Shown: in pieces, positions 36,122-45,686 of the stretch
How the letters are laid out: every line of letters starts with the position of its first letter
Position numbering within the stretch: the first letter of the stretch is position 1
Origin: Phycisphaerae bacterium
GTDB taxonomy: Bacteria > Planctomycetota > Phycisphaerae > UBA1845
Assembly (NCBI GenBank): GCA_024102815.1
Contig: JAGFJJ010000069.1
Location: 140,950 to 204,949, forward strand
Reading direction: 5' to 3'
Length of the DNA: 64,000 nt
Made by a program: the position numbers and the translations under genes
The notes under the pieces: generated by a model
What the model was told of the DNA's origin: nothing
The model's database searches: none
What the model saw: only the letters and a program-made list of their open reading frames with translations

Positions 36122-36883
36122 TTACGATTCCACGCCCCCGAACCGGCGCTCGCGGGCGGCGAAGTCGCGGATGGCGGCGTTGAGGTCGGCCTCGGTGAAC
36201 TCCGGCCAGTGCTTGGGCGTGACGTGGATTTCCGCGTAGCTGATCTGCCATAGCAGGAAGTTGCTCACGCGATACTCCCCCGAGGTGCGTACCAGCAGGT
36301 CGGGATCGGGCAGCCCTGCGGTGTAAAGCGACGAGCCGACCAGCGCCTCGTCGATTTCCGCCGGGTCGAGCCGGCCGGTCTTGATGCCTTCGCCAATCGA
36401 TCGAACCGCGTCGACGATCTCGTCCCGGCTGCCATAGTTCAGCGCAAGGCAGAGCGTCAGGCCGCTGTTGCTTCGGCTTTGTTCGACCGTGCGATCCATC
36501 TCCTTCAGCACGACATCCGGCAGGCCCGCTCGCCGCCCAACGTGCATGAAACGGACGTTGTTGTTCATGATCGTGTCCCGCTCGGCAACGAGATAGCGGG
36601 CGTAGAGGTCCATCAGAAACGAGACCTCGTCCTTCGGCCGTTTCCAGTTCTCCGTGCTGAAGCTGTAGAGCGTGAGCACCTCGATTCCCAGCCGGGCGCA
36701 GTGGGTCACGATGCGGCGGACGGTCTTGGCGCCTTCTTCGTGCCCGCGATAGCGGGGCTCACCATGGCTGCGGGCCCACCGTCCGTTGCCGTCCATGATG
36801 ATGGCGATGTGGCGGGGGAGGCGCTCCCGGTCGATGCCGATTTCGATCCGCGGATCAATGGGGTCGTGGTGCGCGCTGCTCAT
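36122..36883 (-). CDS. uppS: Isoprenyl transferase (undecaprenyl diphosphate synthase)
   Basis: The 253-residue protein has the cis-prenyltransferase signatures HIAIIMDGNGRWARSHG, TLYSFSTENWKRPKDEV and DLLVRTSGEYRVSNFLLWQISYAE. It adds isoprene units to farnesyl diphosphate to make the C55 lipid carrier for peptidoglycan and surface glycans. The ATG at 36883 overlaps the purA stop as ATGA and is preferred over an ATG at 36922 inside purA. A cdsA gene usually follows uppS, but none is present here. Confidence 0.95.
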   Translation of the reverse strand: MSSAHHDPIDPRIEIGIDRERLPRHIAIIMDGNGRWARSHGEPRYRGHEEGAKTVRRIVTHCARLGIEVLTLYSFSTENWKRPKDEVSFLMDLYARYLVAERDTIMNNNVRFMHVGRRAGLPDVVLKEMDRTVEQSRSNSGLTLCLALNYGSRDEIVDAVRSIGEGIKTGRLDPAEIDEALVGSSLYTAGLPDPDLLVRTSGEYRVSNFLLWQISYAEIHVTPKHWPEFTEADLNAAIRDFAARERRFGGVES

Positions 36884-38232
36884 GGTAAAGAGGCGGGCGG
36901 CGGTGGGGGAATTTGTATCCATTTCGACAGTTCACCGCGAACAAGCGTCTGCGACCGCTCCGGCCCGACGCCGACGAGATTGACGGGCGCCCCGACGAGT
37001 TCCTCCAGCCGGGCAAGATAATCCAACGCCGCCCTCGGGAGATCATCGAACTTCGTTACGTCGCGGAGGCTATCGCTCCAACCCGGCATGATATCCAGAA
37101 TCGGCCGGCAGTGCTCCAGCCGTTGAGTATTCGCCGGAAACGTGCCCAGCCGCTCCCCGGCGTGATCGTATCCCGCACAGACGCCGATCTGCTCGAACCC
37201 GCTGAGCGTGTCCAGGTGCATCACCGCCAAATCCGTCGCTCCGGACAACTGAACCGCGTACTTGCAGGCCACCGCATCAAACCAACCGCATCGCCGTGGA
37301 CGGCCGGTGGTCGTGCCGAACTCGTTCCCCTGGCGGCGAATGCGCTCCCCGACGGCGTCGTGCAGCTCGGTGACGAATGGTCCGGAACCCACACGGGTGG
37401 CGTAGGCCTTGCACACGCCGATCCGGCTCGTCACGAGCCCATCCGGAACGCCGGCTCCCGAGCCGATTCCGTGGGGACCGGTGCTGCTGGACGTAACAAA
37501 CGGGTAGGTACCGTGGTCGACATCCAGCAGGACTCCGTTGGCACCCTCGAACAGGATCAGCTTGTTCTGTTCGAGGGCTGCGTGCAGCTCCGCGGTGGTA
37601 TCACCGATGTTCTCGCCAAGCCGCTTGCGAGCCAGGGAAAGCGCCGCAACGACGGCATTCGCCTCAAGTCCGCCGTCGCTCCCGTAAAGAGTCGTGAAGA
37701 CCCGCTTCCGCTGCTCGATGACTCGCCCGACACGGTCCTCCAGTCCGGCGTCGTGCAACAGATCGCCGAATCGTACCGCCGTCGAGCGCCGCGCTTTGTC
37801 AGCATAACAGGGCCCGATGCCCCGCGCCGTTGTCCCGATTTTCGTTCCTTCGCCGGCGGAACTCTCCCCGAGCTGGTCTTCCAGTTTGTGGTAATCGAGC
37901 ACGAGGTGTGCTCGGTCGCTGATTCGTAGCCTGGAGCGGACATCCATTCCCCGGCCGACCAACCCGTCAATCTCCTCAATCAGCTTGATTGGATCGACGA
38001 CGACGCCCGGACCGATAACGATCTCCATATCTTCGTGGAGGGCTCCGGTGGGCAGCAGGTGCAGGGCGAACTTCTCCCGACCGACGAATACGGTGTGGCC
38101 GGCGTTCGCACCGCCGTTGTACCGAACGGCGACGTCAAAGTGGGGGCAGAGGAGGTCCGTGATCTTCCCTTTGCCCTCGTCACCCCAGCCGAGTCCGAAA
38201 ACGCAGCAATGTCCGGGGGGTCGCTGGGGCAC
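36880..38232 (-). CDS. purA: Adenylosuccinate synthetase
   Basis: The protein has the PurA GTP-binding motif GWGDEGKGKITDLL, the IMP-site GTTARGIGPCYADKARR, NGVLLDVDHGTYPFVTSSST and GRPRRCGWFDAVA. It makes adenylosuccinate from IMP, Asp and GTP, the first step to AMP. The frame is open to a TTG at 38295, but the GTG at 38232 gives an N-terminus closer to the family length; neither has a good ribosome site, so the start is not settled. It is co-transcribed with uppS and divergent from glnA. Confidence 0.95.
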   Translation of the reverse strand: MPQRPPGHCCVFGLGWGDEGKGKITDLLCPHFDVAVRYNGGANAGHTVFVGREKFALHLLPTGALHEDMEIVIGPGVVVDPIKLIEEIDGLVGRGMDVRSRLRISDRAHLVLDYHKLEDQLGESSAGEGTKIGTTARGIGPCYADKARRSTAVRFGDLLHDAGLEDRVGRVIEQRKRVFTTLYGSDGGLEANAVVAALSLARKRLGENIGDTTAELHAALEQNKLILFEGANGVLLDVDHGTYPFVTSSSTGPHGIGSGAGVPDGLVTSRIGVCKAYATRVGSGPFVTELHDAVGERIRRQGNEFGTTTGRPRRCGWFDAVACKYAVQLSGATDLAVMHLDTLSGFEQIGVCAGYDHAGERLGTFPANTQRLEHCRPILDIMPGWSDSLRDVTKFDDLPRAALDYLARLEELVGAPVNLVGVGPERSQTLVRGELSKWIQIPPPPPASLP

Positions 38233-38337
38233 AGGGGATCGGTCCGAATCGAATGCCGGGCTCAAAAATGGCGCATCGGGGCCAAATGGTTGCAAATCAA
38301 GGCGTTATCGGCCGATCCCAACCAGCCGATGCCAAGG

Positions 38338-38366
38338 AAGCTACCTTGCGGAAGGCGTGAAGTCAA
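38338..38366 (-). promoter_or_regulatory. Candidate promoter of purA-uppS
   Basis: On the minus strand TTGACT and TAGCTT are 17 bases apart, placing the transcript start about 36 bases before the longest purA frame. An ACTGTCA (38366-38372) next to its -35 is repeated inverted as TGACAGT inside the glnA promoter. Confidence 0.4.
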
Positions 38367-38440
38367 CTGTCAGAAGGGGGCCGCAGGCAGTTGTGAAAGC
38401 TAACATGGCTTTAGACAAAGTTAGTCACGGTTCATTTTAG

Positions 38441-38470
38441 TTGACAGTCGGCCGACACAAAGATAAGAAT
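38441..38470 (+). promoter_or_regulatory. Candidate promoter of glnA
   Basis: A perfect TTGACA at 38441-38446 is followed after 18 bases by AAGAAT (four of six consensus). The start codon of glnA is 60 bases downstream. No glutamine riboswitch consensus is visible in the leader. Confidence 0.5.
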
Positions 38471-38529
38471 GAGGAAATTTATTGTAAGCGACCTGCCAGC
38501 CATGTCGGTGGGCGCGGGAGACGACTGCC

Positions 38530-39972
38530 ATGTCCAGCGATTCACTTCGGTCCTTTCTCGAGATCCCGTACGACCAACTCGAGGAAATGAACCTCGAATC
38601 CAAGTGCATGCGACTCGAGCGCGTCGATCGCGGCATCATCGAGGAAAAGCGCCGCAAGTACCTCGCCGACGAAAAGCGCATCAAGGCCGTGACGCTTTGC
38701 TTTACGGACCTCGAAGGCCGCTTCCACATGCTGGACTACGACAAGAAGTTCCTGCTCGCCGCGGCCGATAACCTCACCTTCGACGGTTCGTCGATCCGCG
38801 GCTTCTCGCCGATCAGCGAGTCCGACCTGAAACTCGAGGCCGATTGGTCGGCGTTCTACTGGACGCCGTCGGACGTGTTCGGCCCGGGCAAAGTCATCTG
38901 CTTCGCGGAGGTGCGCTCGCAGGACGGCTCGCCGTACACCGCCGACTTCCGCTCGCGCCTGCGTCTGCACACCGAGGAGATGTTCAAGAAAGAGCGGACG
39001 ACCATGCACGTCGCGCCGGAGATCGAGGGGTTCCTGTTCAGGGAAACCGACGCCGAGCGGCGCTACCACGAGTTCCGCAAGTTCGAGTTCATTTCCACCG
39101 GCGGGTACTACCACTCCCTGCCGCAGGATCCGCTTCGGCAGTTTATCGATCGCGCGGCCGAGGCCCAGCGGGCGATGGGCTTATCCAACGAGAAGGACCA
39201 CCCGGAGGTCGCCCCCTCGCAATTCGAGATGAATTACGGCTTTTCAGAAGCCGTGATCGCCGCCGATCAGGTTCAGATCTACAAGCTCATTGCCCGGCAG
39301 ATCGCGCGGGGCATGGGCATGACCGCGTCGTTCCTGCCCAAGCCGGTCGCGGGCGTCAACGGCAACGGCATGCACTGCAACATCTCGCTGAACAAGGAAG
39401 GCAAGAACCTGTTCTTCGACGCCAAGGGCGAGGATCGCCTGTCGACTTTCGCCTGGAATTTCGTCGACCGCATTCTCAACAACGCCACGGACATCTGCCT
39501 GGCCCTCAACGCCAGCGTCAATGCCTACCGCCGACTCGATCCTGCGTTTGAGGCACCCAATCAGATCAAGGCGTCCGCAACAAATCGCGCCGCGATGATC
39601 CGCATTCCACTTGGTAACGAACGCTCAGCGCGGATCGAGTTCCGCTCCGTCGCCCCGGACGCGAATCCGTATTTGCTCCTGTACACGCTGCTGCGTACGG
39701 GCCTGGAAGGGGAGATGCCCGCCCCGCCCGACGCCGAAGGCAAGCGCTATCGCACGCGCTTTCTGCCCGACAACATTCACGACGCGATCCGCCTGTTCAA
39801 GAGCAGCCGGCTGGCCGCGGACATCCTCGGCGAGGACTGCCACGGCAAGTACGTGGAACTCAAGCAGCGCGCGGCCGACCGCTGCCCGAAGGAACTCGGC
39901 ACCCGCGTGAAGGAAGGGGAGATCATCTTCCACCACGAGGTGACGAATCAGTTCCTGTGGAGTCAGTTCTGA
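38530..39972 (+). CDS. glnA: Glutamine synthetase (type I)
   Basis: The 480-residue protein carries GS motifs in order: FDGSSIRGFSPISESDL, HVAPEIEGFLF, GGYYHSLPQDPLRQFIDRAA, KPVAGVNGNGMHCNISL and NRAAMIRIP...RIEFRSVAPDANPYLL. It makes glutamine from glutamate, ammonia and ATP. The C-terminus (HHEVTNQFLWSQF) lacks the tyrosine loop (NLYDLP-like) used for adenylylation control in enterobacterial enzymes. The N-terminal ~45 residues are longer than usual and helical. It is a single gene with its own promoter. Confidence 0.95.
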   Translation: MSSDSLRSFLEIPYDQLEEMNLESKCMRLERVDRGIIEEKRRKYLADEKRIKAVTLCFTDLEGRFHMLDYDKKFLLAAADNLTFDGSSIRGFSPISESDLKLEADWSAFYWTPSDVFGPGKVICFAEVRSQDGSPYTADFRSRLRLHTEEMFKKERTTMHVAPEIEGFLFRETDAERRYHEFRKFEFISTGGYYHSLPQDPLRQFIDRAAEAQRAMGLSNEKDHPEVAPSQFEMNYGFSEAVIAADQVQIYKLIARQIARGMGMTASFLPKPVAGVNGNGMHCNISLNKEGKNLFFDAKGEDRLSTFAWNFVDRILNNATDICLALNASVNAYRRLDPAFEAPNQIKASATNRAAMIRIPLGNERSARIEFRSVAPDANPYLLLYTLLRTGLEGEMPAPPDAEGKRYRTRFLPDNIHDAIRLFKSSRLAADILGEDCHGKYVELKQRAADRCPKELGTRVKEGEIIFHHEVTNQFLWSQF

Positions 39973-40026
39973 AGAAAGGCAACAGGCAGTAGGCAATAGG
40001 GGAAGATGCGGCCGATCAACCTTGGC

Positions 40027-40135
40027 GTAGGGTCCGCCCCGCGGACCATCTTCTGAGCCGCTGGCTTCAGGTTGCGCGAACGCGCGCTGCGGCGATTCGC
40101 GTGTCCTACTGCACGCTTGCCCACGAGGCGTGGGC
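40027..40135 (+). repeat. Short palindromic intergenic repeat units (copy B)
   Basis: GGTCCGC-CCC-GCGGACC (40031-40047) is a 7-bp stem with a three-base loop, inside a 28-base unit that is the inverted counterpart of 32597-32624. CCCACG-AGG-CGTGGG (40120-40134) is a second unit of the same shape. They fill the gap between glnA and the convergent FRG gene. Confidence 0.7.
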
Positions 40136-40155
40136 GTGGCGGGCTCCGCGGGGTG

Positions 40156-40977
40156 TCATGTCTTTGTACCTGTGCGTTCCCGCAAAAGATCCGCTGCCAT
40201 TGAGAATCCCAATCGGTCCGCCCCAACGTGCTGAAGCGAGGTTGCCGTAAGGCCTCTCACCTTCAACGCCACAAGTAGTTCGTGTTTCAGGCGTGATGGA
40301 ATTATAAGTTTGCCGAATTCACCTGTTTTCAGTAGCTTCGATAGTAGCACTTCGTGATTCTGGCCGAGAGTGCCGCCGATGGTAAACAATGCTTGTTGTG
40401 CTTCGGCACGGGCAAACGGGATTTTCAGATACACCGGCCCAATGAACTCCAGATGGACTCCCCGAAACGCGAATCGATTGTAGTCGATTTCCTCATTGGG
40501 AGTCCGCCTCATATTCAACCGCTCCCATTGCATGTCTATGGCGGCCCCGAAAGCAGACTCGCTATACCACCAGACCGCGCCGTCAAAGTCCCACCGGTCA
40601 ACTTCTACAGCCGCAAAGAACGCGGCCATCCAAGGGGATTTCGTCCAATCGAGAAGGCGTGTAGGAACTCCAAAATGCTGCATCACCGTCATTGGGCGAA
40701 TTTGATCATCAGGGGCGGCTTCCCTCACAAAACGCCACTCGATCTCGCCCAACAGCCATTCGGCGCGGTGCCGGAATTTCTCGACCAAACACCGTTCTTC
40801 ATCCAAGCGTTTTGAATAAGTGATGTGATCAGGAACGCTTCTATCTATCGAGGGTTGGAGCGGCCAAGACGCGTCGGGCTGCCCGCGACAGATACATCGA
40901 TGCGGCAGATCGCTCAGAATGTCTAACTGCTCAAGGAGTTCACGCAAGGAACTTGGTTGAGGTGTCGTTTCTTGCAT
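40156..40977 (-). CDS. FRG-domain protein
   Basis: The 273-residue product contains the FRG domain: RCICRGQPDASWPLQPSIDR with the Arg-Gly core, and the strongly conserved MTVMQHFGVPTRLLDWTKSPWMAAFFA. FRG proteins are scattered through bacterial and phage genomes, often in mobile or defence contexts; the domain is of unknown biochemical activity. It is flanked by palindromic intergenic elements on both sides, and its codon use looks less GC-biased than its neighbours (more A/T third positions), so it may be acquired. The ATG at 40977 is used; an ATG at 41052 is an alternative. Confidence 0.8.
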   Translation of the reverse strand: MQETTPQPSSLRELLEQLDILSDLPHRCICRGQPDASWPLQPSIDRSVPDHITYSKRLDEERCLVEKFRHRAEWLLGEIEWRFVREAAPDDQIRPMTVMQHFGVPTRLLDWTKSPWMAAFFAAVEVDRWDFDGAVWWYSESAFGAAIDMQWERLNMRRTPNEEIDYNRFAFRGVHLEFIGPVYLKIPFARAEAQQALFTIGGTLGQNHEVLLSKLLKTGEFGKLIIPSRLKHELLVALKVRGLTATSLQHVGADRLGFSMAADLLRERTGTKT

Positions 40978-41062
40978 CAGAGCCAATTCTCTTGGCTGGG
41001 TTATTCTTTGAGTGCCGGCGCCCCACTCTGGCGTTTCTGGTTCGACGTGCATCGCCAGCCCT

Positions 41063-41089
41063 GTAGGGCATGCGAACCGCAGGCCCTAC
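41063..41089 (-). terminator. Hairpin after pgk, probable stem-loop terminator or repeat unit
   Basis: GTAGGGC and GCCCTAC form a 7-bp stem around a 13-base loop, three bases beyond the pgk stop codon. It lacks a clear T tract, so it may be another intergenic palindrome instead of a true terminator. Confidence 0.35.
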
Positions 41090-41092
41090 TTG

Positions 41093-42325
41093 TTACGCCT
41101 CGTCCAGCACTTCCAGCGGGGCGAAGTCCTTGCCTTCGAGGAATTCGAGCGATGCGCCGCCGCCGGTGGAGACGTGGGTGACCTTCTCATCGAGGCCGGC
41201 CTTGTCGATCGCCGCGGCGCTGTCCCCGCCGCCGACGATGGTCTTGGCTCCGCGCCCGGTTGCTTCGGCCAGAGCCTGGGCCATGGCCATTGTGCCCTTG
41301 TCGAACGGGGGCGTCTCGAACACGCCCATCGGACCGTTCCACACCACCGTCTTGGCCGCGCCGATTACCTTGCGGTAGTTCTCGATGGTCTTCGGGCCGA
41401 TGTCCAAGCCCATTTTGCCGTCGGGGATGTCCTCGCCGCAGACCTCCGTTGCCACGCCCGCCTTGATCTCCGCCGCCACGACGGAATCCACCGGCAGCAT
41501 CAGCTTGTCGCCGGCTTTCTTGCGAAGCTCGCGAGCGGTGTCGAGCAGGTCCGGTTCGAGCTTGCTCTTGCCGACCTTGTGGCCCTCGGCCGCGAGGAAG
41601 GTGTAGGCCATCGCTCCGCCGACCAGAATCCGGTCGCACTTCTCCATCAGGGAGTTGATGACGCCGAGCTTGTCCGAGACTTTCGCTCCGCCGAGCAGGC
41701 AGACGAAAGGCCGCTGGGGCTTCCGCACCGCCTCGCCGAGGAATTTCAGTTCCTTCTGCACGAGGTATCCCACGACGCGCGGCTTGCCCTGCATCATCTG
41801 AGGGACGGTGAGCATGGTCGCATTGTCGCGATGGCAGGTGCCGAAGGCGTCGTTGACGTAGGCGTCGCCGAGCTTCGCCAGCCCGCGAGCAAAGGCGTCC
41901 TTCTTCTCGCGGAGGTCGGGCTCCTTCTTGGCGTTCTTGTCCTTGATCGTTTCCGCCTCGTAGAAGCGGACGTTTTCCAGCAGGCAGACGTCGCCGTCTT
42001 TCAATGTGGCCACCGCTTGCCTCGGCTTCTCGCCGACGCAGTCGTCAACAAACGTGACCCGTTTGCCGAGCAGCTCACCCAGTCGGTCCGCGACTGGCTT
42101 GAGCGAGTACTTCTGCTTTTGCTCGGGCTCTTCATCCGGCCGGCCGAGGTGCGACATCACGATCAGCCTGCCTCCACGATCGGCCAGGTACTTCAGCGTC
42201 GGCAGGGCCGAGCGGATGCGGCGATCGTCGGTGATCTTGCGGCCGGCATCCAGCGGAACGTTGAAATCCACGCGAATGAGCACGCGCTTACCGCGCACGT
42301 CGATGTCTTCAATCGTCTTCTTCAT
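41093..42325 (-). CDS. pgk: Phosphoglycerate kinase
   Basis: The 410-residue protein starts with DVRGKRVLIRVDFNVPLDAG and contains RLIVMSHLGRPD, AFGTCHRDNATM, LLGGAKVSDKLGVI, the nucleotide-site NGPMGVFETPPFDKGT and GGGDSAAAI near the end, all typical of PGK. It makes ATP from 1,3-bisphosphoglycerate in glycolysis, directly after the GAPDH reaction of the upstream gene. The two genes are 54 bases apart and almost certainly co-transcribed. Confidence 0.96.
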   Translation of the reverse strand: MKKTIEDIDVRGKRVLIRVDFNVPLDAGRKITDDRRIRSALPTLKYLADRGGRLIVMSHLGRPDEEPEQKQKYSLKPVADRLGELLGKRVTFVDDCVGEKPRQAVATLKDGDVCLLENVRFYEAETIKDKNAKKEPDLREKKDAFARGLAKLGDAYVNDAFGTCHRDNATMLTVPQMMQGKPRVVGYLVQKELKFLGEAVRKPQRPFVCLLGGAKVSDKLGVINSLMEKCDRILVGGAMAYTFLAAEGHKVGKSKLEPDLLDTARELRKKAGDKLMLPVDSVVAAEIKAGVATEVCGEDIPDGKMGLDIGPKTIENYRKVIGAAKTVVWNGPMGVFETPPFDKGTMAMAQALAEATGRGAKTIVGGGDSAAAIDKAGLDEKVTHVSTGGGASLEFLEGKDFAPLEVLDEA

Positions 42326-42379
42326 GGATCGCCTTCCTTGGACAGTTGCCCGGCCCGAACCCAGTGCGACGATTCAAAA

Positions 42380-43405
42380 TCAGAGCTTGCCAATCCGCGC
42401 GATGAGGTCGGCCGTGCGGCTCGCGTAGCCCCACTCGTTGTCGTACCACGAGACGACCTTGATCATCTTGCCCCCGCTGTTGGGCATGGTCATCGTGCTC
42501 TGGGCGTCGACAATCGAGCTGTGCGGATTGCCGATGATGTCCGAGCTCACGATCGGGTCCTCGGTGTACTCGAGGATGCCTTTCAGTTTCCCCTCGGCCG
42601 CGTTTTTCAATGCCGCGTTGATGTCCTTGACCGTGGTCGATTTCTCGACCGTGGCCACGAGGTCCACGATAGAGCCCGTCGGAACCGGAACGCGCAGGGC
42701 GAAGCCGTTCAGCTTGCCGTTGAGCGCGGGCAGAACCTTGCCGACGGCCTTGGCGGCGCCGGTGGTCGTGGGAATGATACTCATTGCTGCCGCACGCGAA
42801 CGGCGCGGGTCCTTGTGAATGAGGTCGAGAATGTTCTGGTCGTTGGTGTAGGCGTGGACCGTGGTCATCAGACCTTCGACGATACCAAAGTTCTCATGAA
42901 CGACCTTGGCCATCGGTGCGAGGCAATTCGTCGTGCAGCTCGCGTTGGATACGCACTTGTGTCCCGCATTGAGCTGGTCATCGTTGACCCCGAGCACGAC
43001 GGTCAGATCCGGCTCGTCCTTGGCCGGGGCGCTGAGCACCACCTTCCTGGCACCCGCCTTGAGGTGATCGCCGTAGCCGCCTTTTTCGCTTTCCTTCGAC
43101 GTGAATACGCCCGTGGACTCGAGCACGACATCCACGCCAAGGTCCTTCCACGGGAGCTTGGCCGGAGCCTTCTCCGCAAGAACCTTGATCTTCTTCCCGT
43201 TCACAATCAGTCCGTCGTCGGCCGACTCAACGGTTCCGGGAAATCGCCGGTGCACGGAGTCGTACTTGAACAGGTTCTGAAGGGCCGCCGGGTTACTGAG
43301 GTCGTTGATGGCGACCACTTCGAACTCTTTTGACCGGGCGATCATCGCCCGCATGGTGAGCCGCCCGATCCGACCAAATCCGTTGATCGCAACTCGCACT
43401 GCCAT
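42380..43405 (-). CDS. gap: Glyceraldehyde-3-phosphate dehydrogenase, type I
   Basis: The 341-residue protein has the NAD-binding [13 protein letters not shown], the active-site [16 protein letters not shown] with catalytic Cys, and the C-terminal [16 protein letters not shown]. It oxidises and phosphorylates glyceraldehyde 3-phosphate. It is the first gene of the gap-pgk operon; an energy-yielding glycolytic role is implied by this pairing. Confidence 0.96.
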   Translation of the reverse strand: MAVRVAINGFGRIGRLTMRAMIARSKEFEVVAINDLSNPAALQNLFKYDSVHRRFPGTVESADDGLIVNGKKIKVLAEKAPAKLPWKDLGVDVVLESTGVFTSKESEKGGYGDHLKAGARKVVLSAPAKDEPDLTVVLGVNDDQLNAGHKCVSNASCTTNCLAPMAKVVHENFGIVEGLMTTVHAYTNDQNILDLIHKDPRRSRAAAMSIIPTTTGAAKAVGKVLPALNGKLNGFALRVPVPTGSIVDLVATVEKSTTVKDINAALKNAAEGKLKGILEYTEDPIVSSDIIGNPHSSIVDAQSTMTMPNSGGKMIKVVSWYDNEWGYASRTADLIARIGKL

Positions 43406-43836
43406 GATTCAACTCCGTGAATGAACATAAAGCCAGACTGGAACTCGACGCTTTCGCCGAAACAGACTGAGCCGGGCCGCACCTCCCGAAACCCAGATTA
43501 TCGGAACAACCTGCAAGGGGCGTTCCGCCGGCGCAACTGCCAGGCCTCCGGAAATGCATCGGCTCGCCGAGCCGGGCGAGTGCAATCCAGACGCCCCAGG
43601 GAGGATTGTACGGACTCCCCCGCAGGCGACCACCCGCCGGGTCATGCCCCGAGTAACACCAAGGTCGCTACCGCGCGGAGCATCCGAGGGGCCGTCCCGA
43701 TACCCGATCGCGACGCGGGTCCGGAGTCGGTCATGGATGGGACCGTCATCCAATTCATGGACCGTACTGAATCAGGCCCCAGCCGGTTCCGATATTAACC
43801 ACAAAGTTCAACGCGCCCGTTTCGGAGTCGTTACTC
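43406..43836. other. Divergent intergenic region between gap and the sugar operon
   Basis: About 430 bases without a supported gene. It must hold the outward promoters of gap and of the oxidoreductase gene. I see a short hairpin (GGCTCG-CCG-AGCC near 43560) and no recognisable riboswitch, tRNA or clear -35/-10 pair. Confidence 0.5.
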
Positions 43837-44961
43837 ATGGCATCTTCCGCACAGAAGTTGAGCATCGGCGTTATCGGCTGTGGTCACTGGGGTCCCAACC
43901 ACGTTCGCGTGTTCTCCGAGCATGATCGGTCGGTGGTCAAAGCATGCGCCGACACCAACGAAGCGCGCCTGCTGGCAATTCGGCAGCGTTTTCCGCGGGT
44001 CAAGACCACGCGGGACTATCATGAAATTCTGCGGGACTCGGAAATCGAGGCGGTGGTCATCGCCACGCCGACCGGGACGCACCATGCCCTGACCCGAGAA
44101 GCGCTTTCGGCAGGCAAGCACGTGCTCGTGGAAAAGCCCATGAGCCACACGCTGGACGAGGCCATCGAACTTGCGGAGCTGTCCCAATCCACAGGCCGGA
44201 TCCTGATGGTGGGACATATCTTCTTGTTCAACGCCGGGATTCGGCAACTCCGCCAGTCCATCGCCGGCGGCGAGCTCGGACGCGTTCATTACCTGGACGC
44301 CATTCGGACGAATCTGGGGCCCGTCCGCGGCGACGTGAATGCGCTTTACGATCTCGGCACCCACGACATCACCATCTTCAACTACCTGCTCGACGCGACG
44401 CCCGTGGCCGTGTCCGCTCTCGGTCGCTGCATCTCGCAGAAGAACATCGAGGACGTGTGCTTCGCGACGCTTCGTTATCCCGACGGCACCCTGGGACACA
44501 TCCACGTAAGCTGGATGAATCCGCGCAAGGTCCGCACGGTGACGATCATCGGCGAGCGCAAGATGGCCACCTGGGACGACATCGATCCGTCGGACACGCT
44601 TCGCTTGTATGACAAGGGCCTCAACGAGCCGCCGTATTACGATTCGTTCGGGGAATTCCATTACCTCTTGCGCAACGCCGACGTACACATTCCGGCGGTC
44701 CGCAGGACCGAGCCGCTCGTCGCACAGGCGGACGCCTTCCTGCGGTGGACGCTCGACGGTGAAGCGTCGATCTGCAACGCAGAGCAGGGCATCGCGGTCG
44801 CTCGCGTCCTCGAGGCCGCGGCGCTGTCCATGAAGAACGGCGGTGCGATGTGTCCGATCGCCTCGCATGACGGAACAACCTACACAACCGCCACGCGATC
44901 CGCTCAGGAAGTCACCATGCTGGAGCCCGCGGAAGAGCCGGCACACGCGACAACCAAATAG
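43837..44961 (+). CDS. Gfo/Idh/MocA-family sugar-nucleotide oxidoreductase
   Basis: The 374-residue protein starts with the Rossmann motif IGVIGCGHWGPNHVRVF and contains the family signatures VVIATPTGTHHALTREAL, VLVEKPMSHT (catalytic Lys in EKP) and the conserved YDLGTHDITIFNYLL. Enzymes of this kind oxidise C3 of UDP-HexNAc or related sugars (WbpB/GnnA-like) before an aminotransferase acts. It is the first of four genes including such an aminotransferase and a formyltransferase. GGAG lies 9 bases before the ATG. Confidence 0.88.
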   Translation: MASSAQKLSIGVIGCGHWGPNHVRVFSEHDRSVVKACADTNEARLLAIRQRFPRVKTTRDYHEILRDSEIEAVVIATPTGTHHALTREALSAGKHVLVEKPMSHTLDEAIELAELSQSTGRILMVGHIFLFNAGIRQLRQSIAGGELGRVHYLDAIRTNLGPVRGDVNALYDLGTHDITIFNYLLDATPVAVSALGRCISQKNIEDVCFATLRYPDGTLGHIHVSWMNPRKVRTVTIIGERKMATWDDIDPSDTLRLYDKGLNEPPYYDSFGEFHYLLRNADVHIPAVRRTEPLVAQADAFLRWTLDGEASICNAEQGIAVARVLEAAALSMKNGGAMCPIASHDGTTYTTATRSAQEVTMLEPAEEPAHATTK

Positions 44962-45017
44962 TCTGTGGGAGAAATCGCATTTGTTGGCATCGGGCGTGAA
45001 GCGACGCAGGAGAAACC

Positions 45018-45677
45018 ATGCCGATCAACGTCGTACTTCTGGGAAAAGGTGAGCTGGCCTGTCGCATCGGCGACTGGTTCGTGGCCAGCGGGACGCATTC
45101 GCTTCGCTGGGTCGTGCCGGTCATGCCGGAGCCCAAGTGGACACAGTCCCTTCAGCAGTGGTGTCGATCGCGCGACGTCTCCTTCATCGAGAGCGGTCAC
45201 TTCCGCGACATTCCCTGTGTTGAAGCCGAGAACTGGTCGGTCGACCTGATCTTCAGCGTGTTCTACGACAAGGTCATTCCTGCGTGGCTGTTGAACAAGG
45301 CTCGCAGGGCGCTGAACCTGCACAACGGTCCGCTTCCACGTTATCGGGGCATGAATCCCGTCAACTGGGCGCTGAAGAACGGCGAGCGTGAGCACGGCGT
45401 GACCATTCACGAAATGACGCCCGAGCTCGACGCCGGCGACATCGTCGCCCAGGTCAAATTCAGCATATTCCCCGAGCACGACGAGGTCATCGATGTGTAC
45501 CGGCGGGCGCTCACCTTCGGCTACGCGCTGTTCGAGCAGACCATGCCGATGTTGGACCGCATCCGCCCGCGACAGCAGGAGGATTCCTCCGCAACGTACT
45601 ACACCGCCGCCGATGCCGAGCAGCTCGGCGAGCGTCGCAATTTCACGCGCGCGACGTCGACCGTCGCCGCGTCGTAG
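45018..45677 (+). CDS. Formyltransferase (methionyl-tRNA formyltransferase-like), probable sugar N-formyltransferase
   Basis: The 219-residue protein has the formyl-transferase core with the Asn/His/Asp active-site pattern: ALNLHNGPLPRYRGMNPVNWAL and GVTIHEMTPELDAGDIVAQ. It lacks the C-terminal tRNA-binding domain of Fmt and is short, as in N-formyltransferases of dTDP- or UDP-linked amino sugars, which use N10-formyl-tetrahydrofolate. Between the oxidoreductase and aminotransferase genes it probably formylates the new amino group. AGGAG precedes the ATG. Confidence 0.83.
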   Translation: MPINVVLLGKGELACRIGDWFVASGTHSLRWVVPVMPEPKWTQSLQQWCRSRDVSFIESGHFRDIPCVEAENWSVDLIFSVFYDKVIPAWLLNKARRALNLHNGPLPRYRGMNPVNWALKNGEREHGVTIHEMTPELDAGDIVAQVKFSIFPEHDEVIDVYRRALTFGYALFEQTMPMLDRIRPRQQEDSSATYYTAADAEQLGERRNFTRATSTVAAS

Positions 45678-45686
45678 CACACGAAC

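Noticed and set aside
38296-38530. glnA glutamine riboswitch
   Set aside because: The glnA leader lacks the conserved motif; only a promoter and a small inverted repeat are seen.
38469-38771. 100-codon frame overlapping the start of glnA
   Set aside because: It runs out of frame into the glutamine synthetase gene and has no family resemblance.
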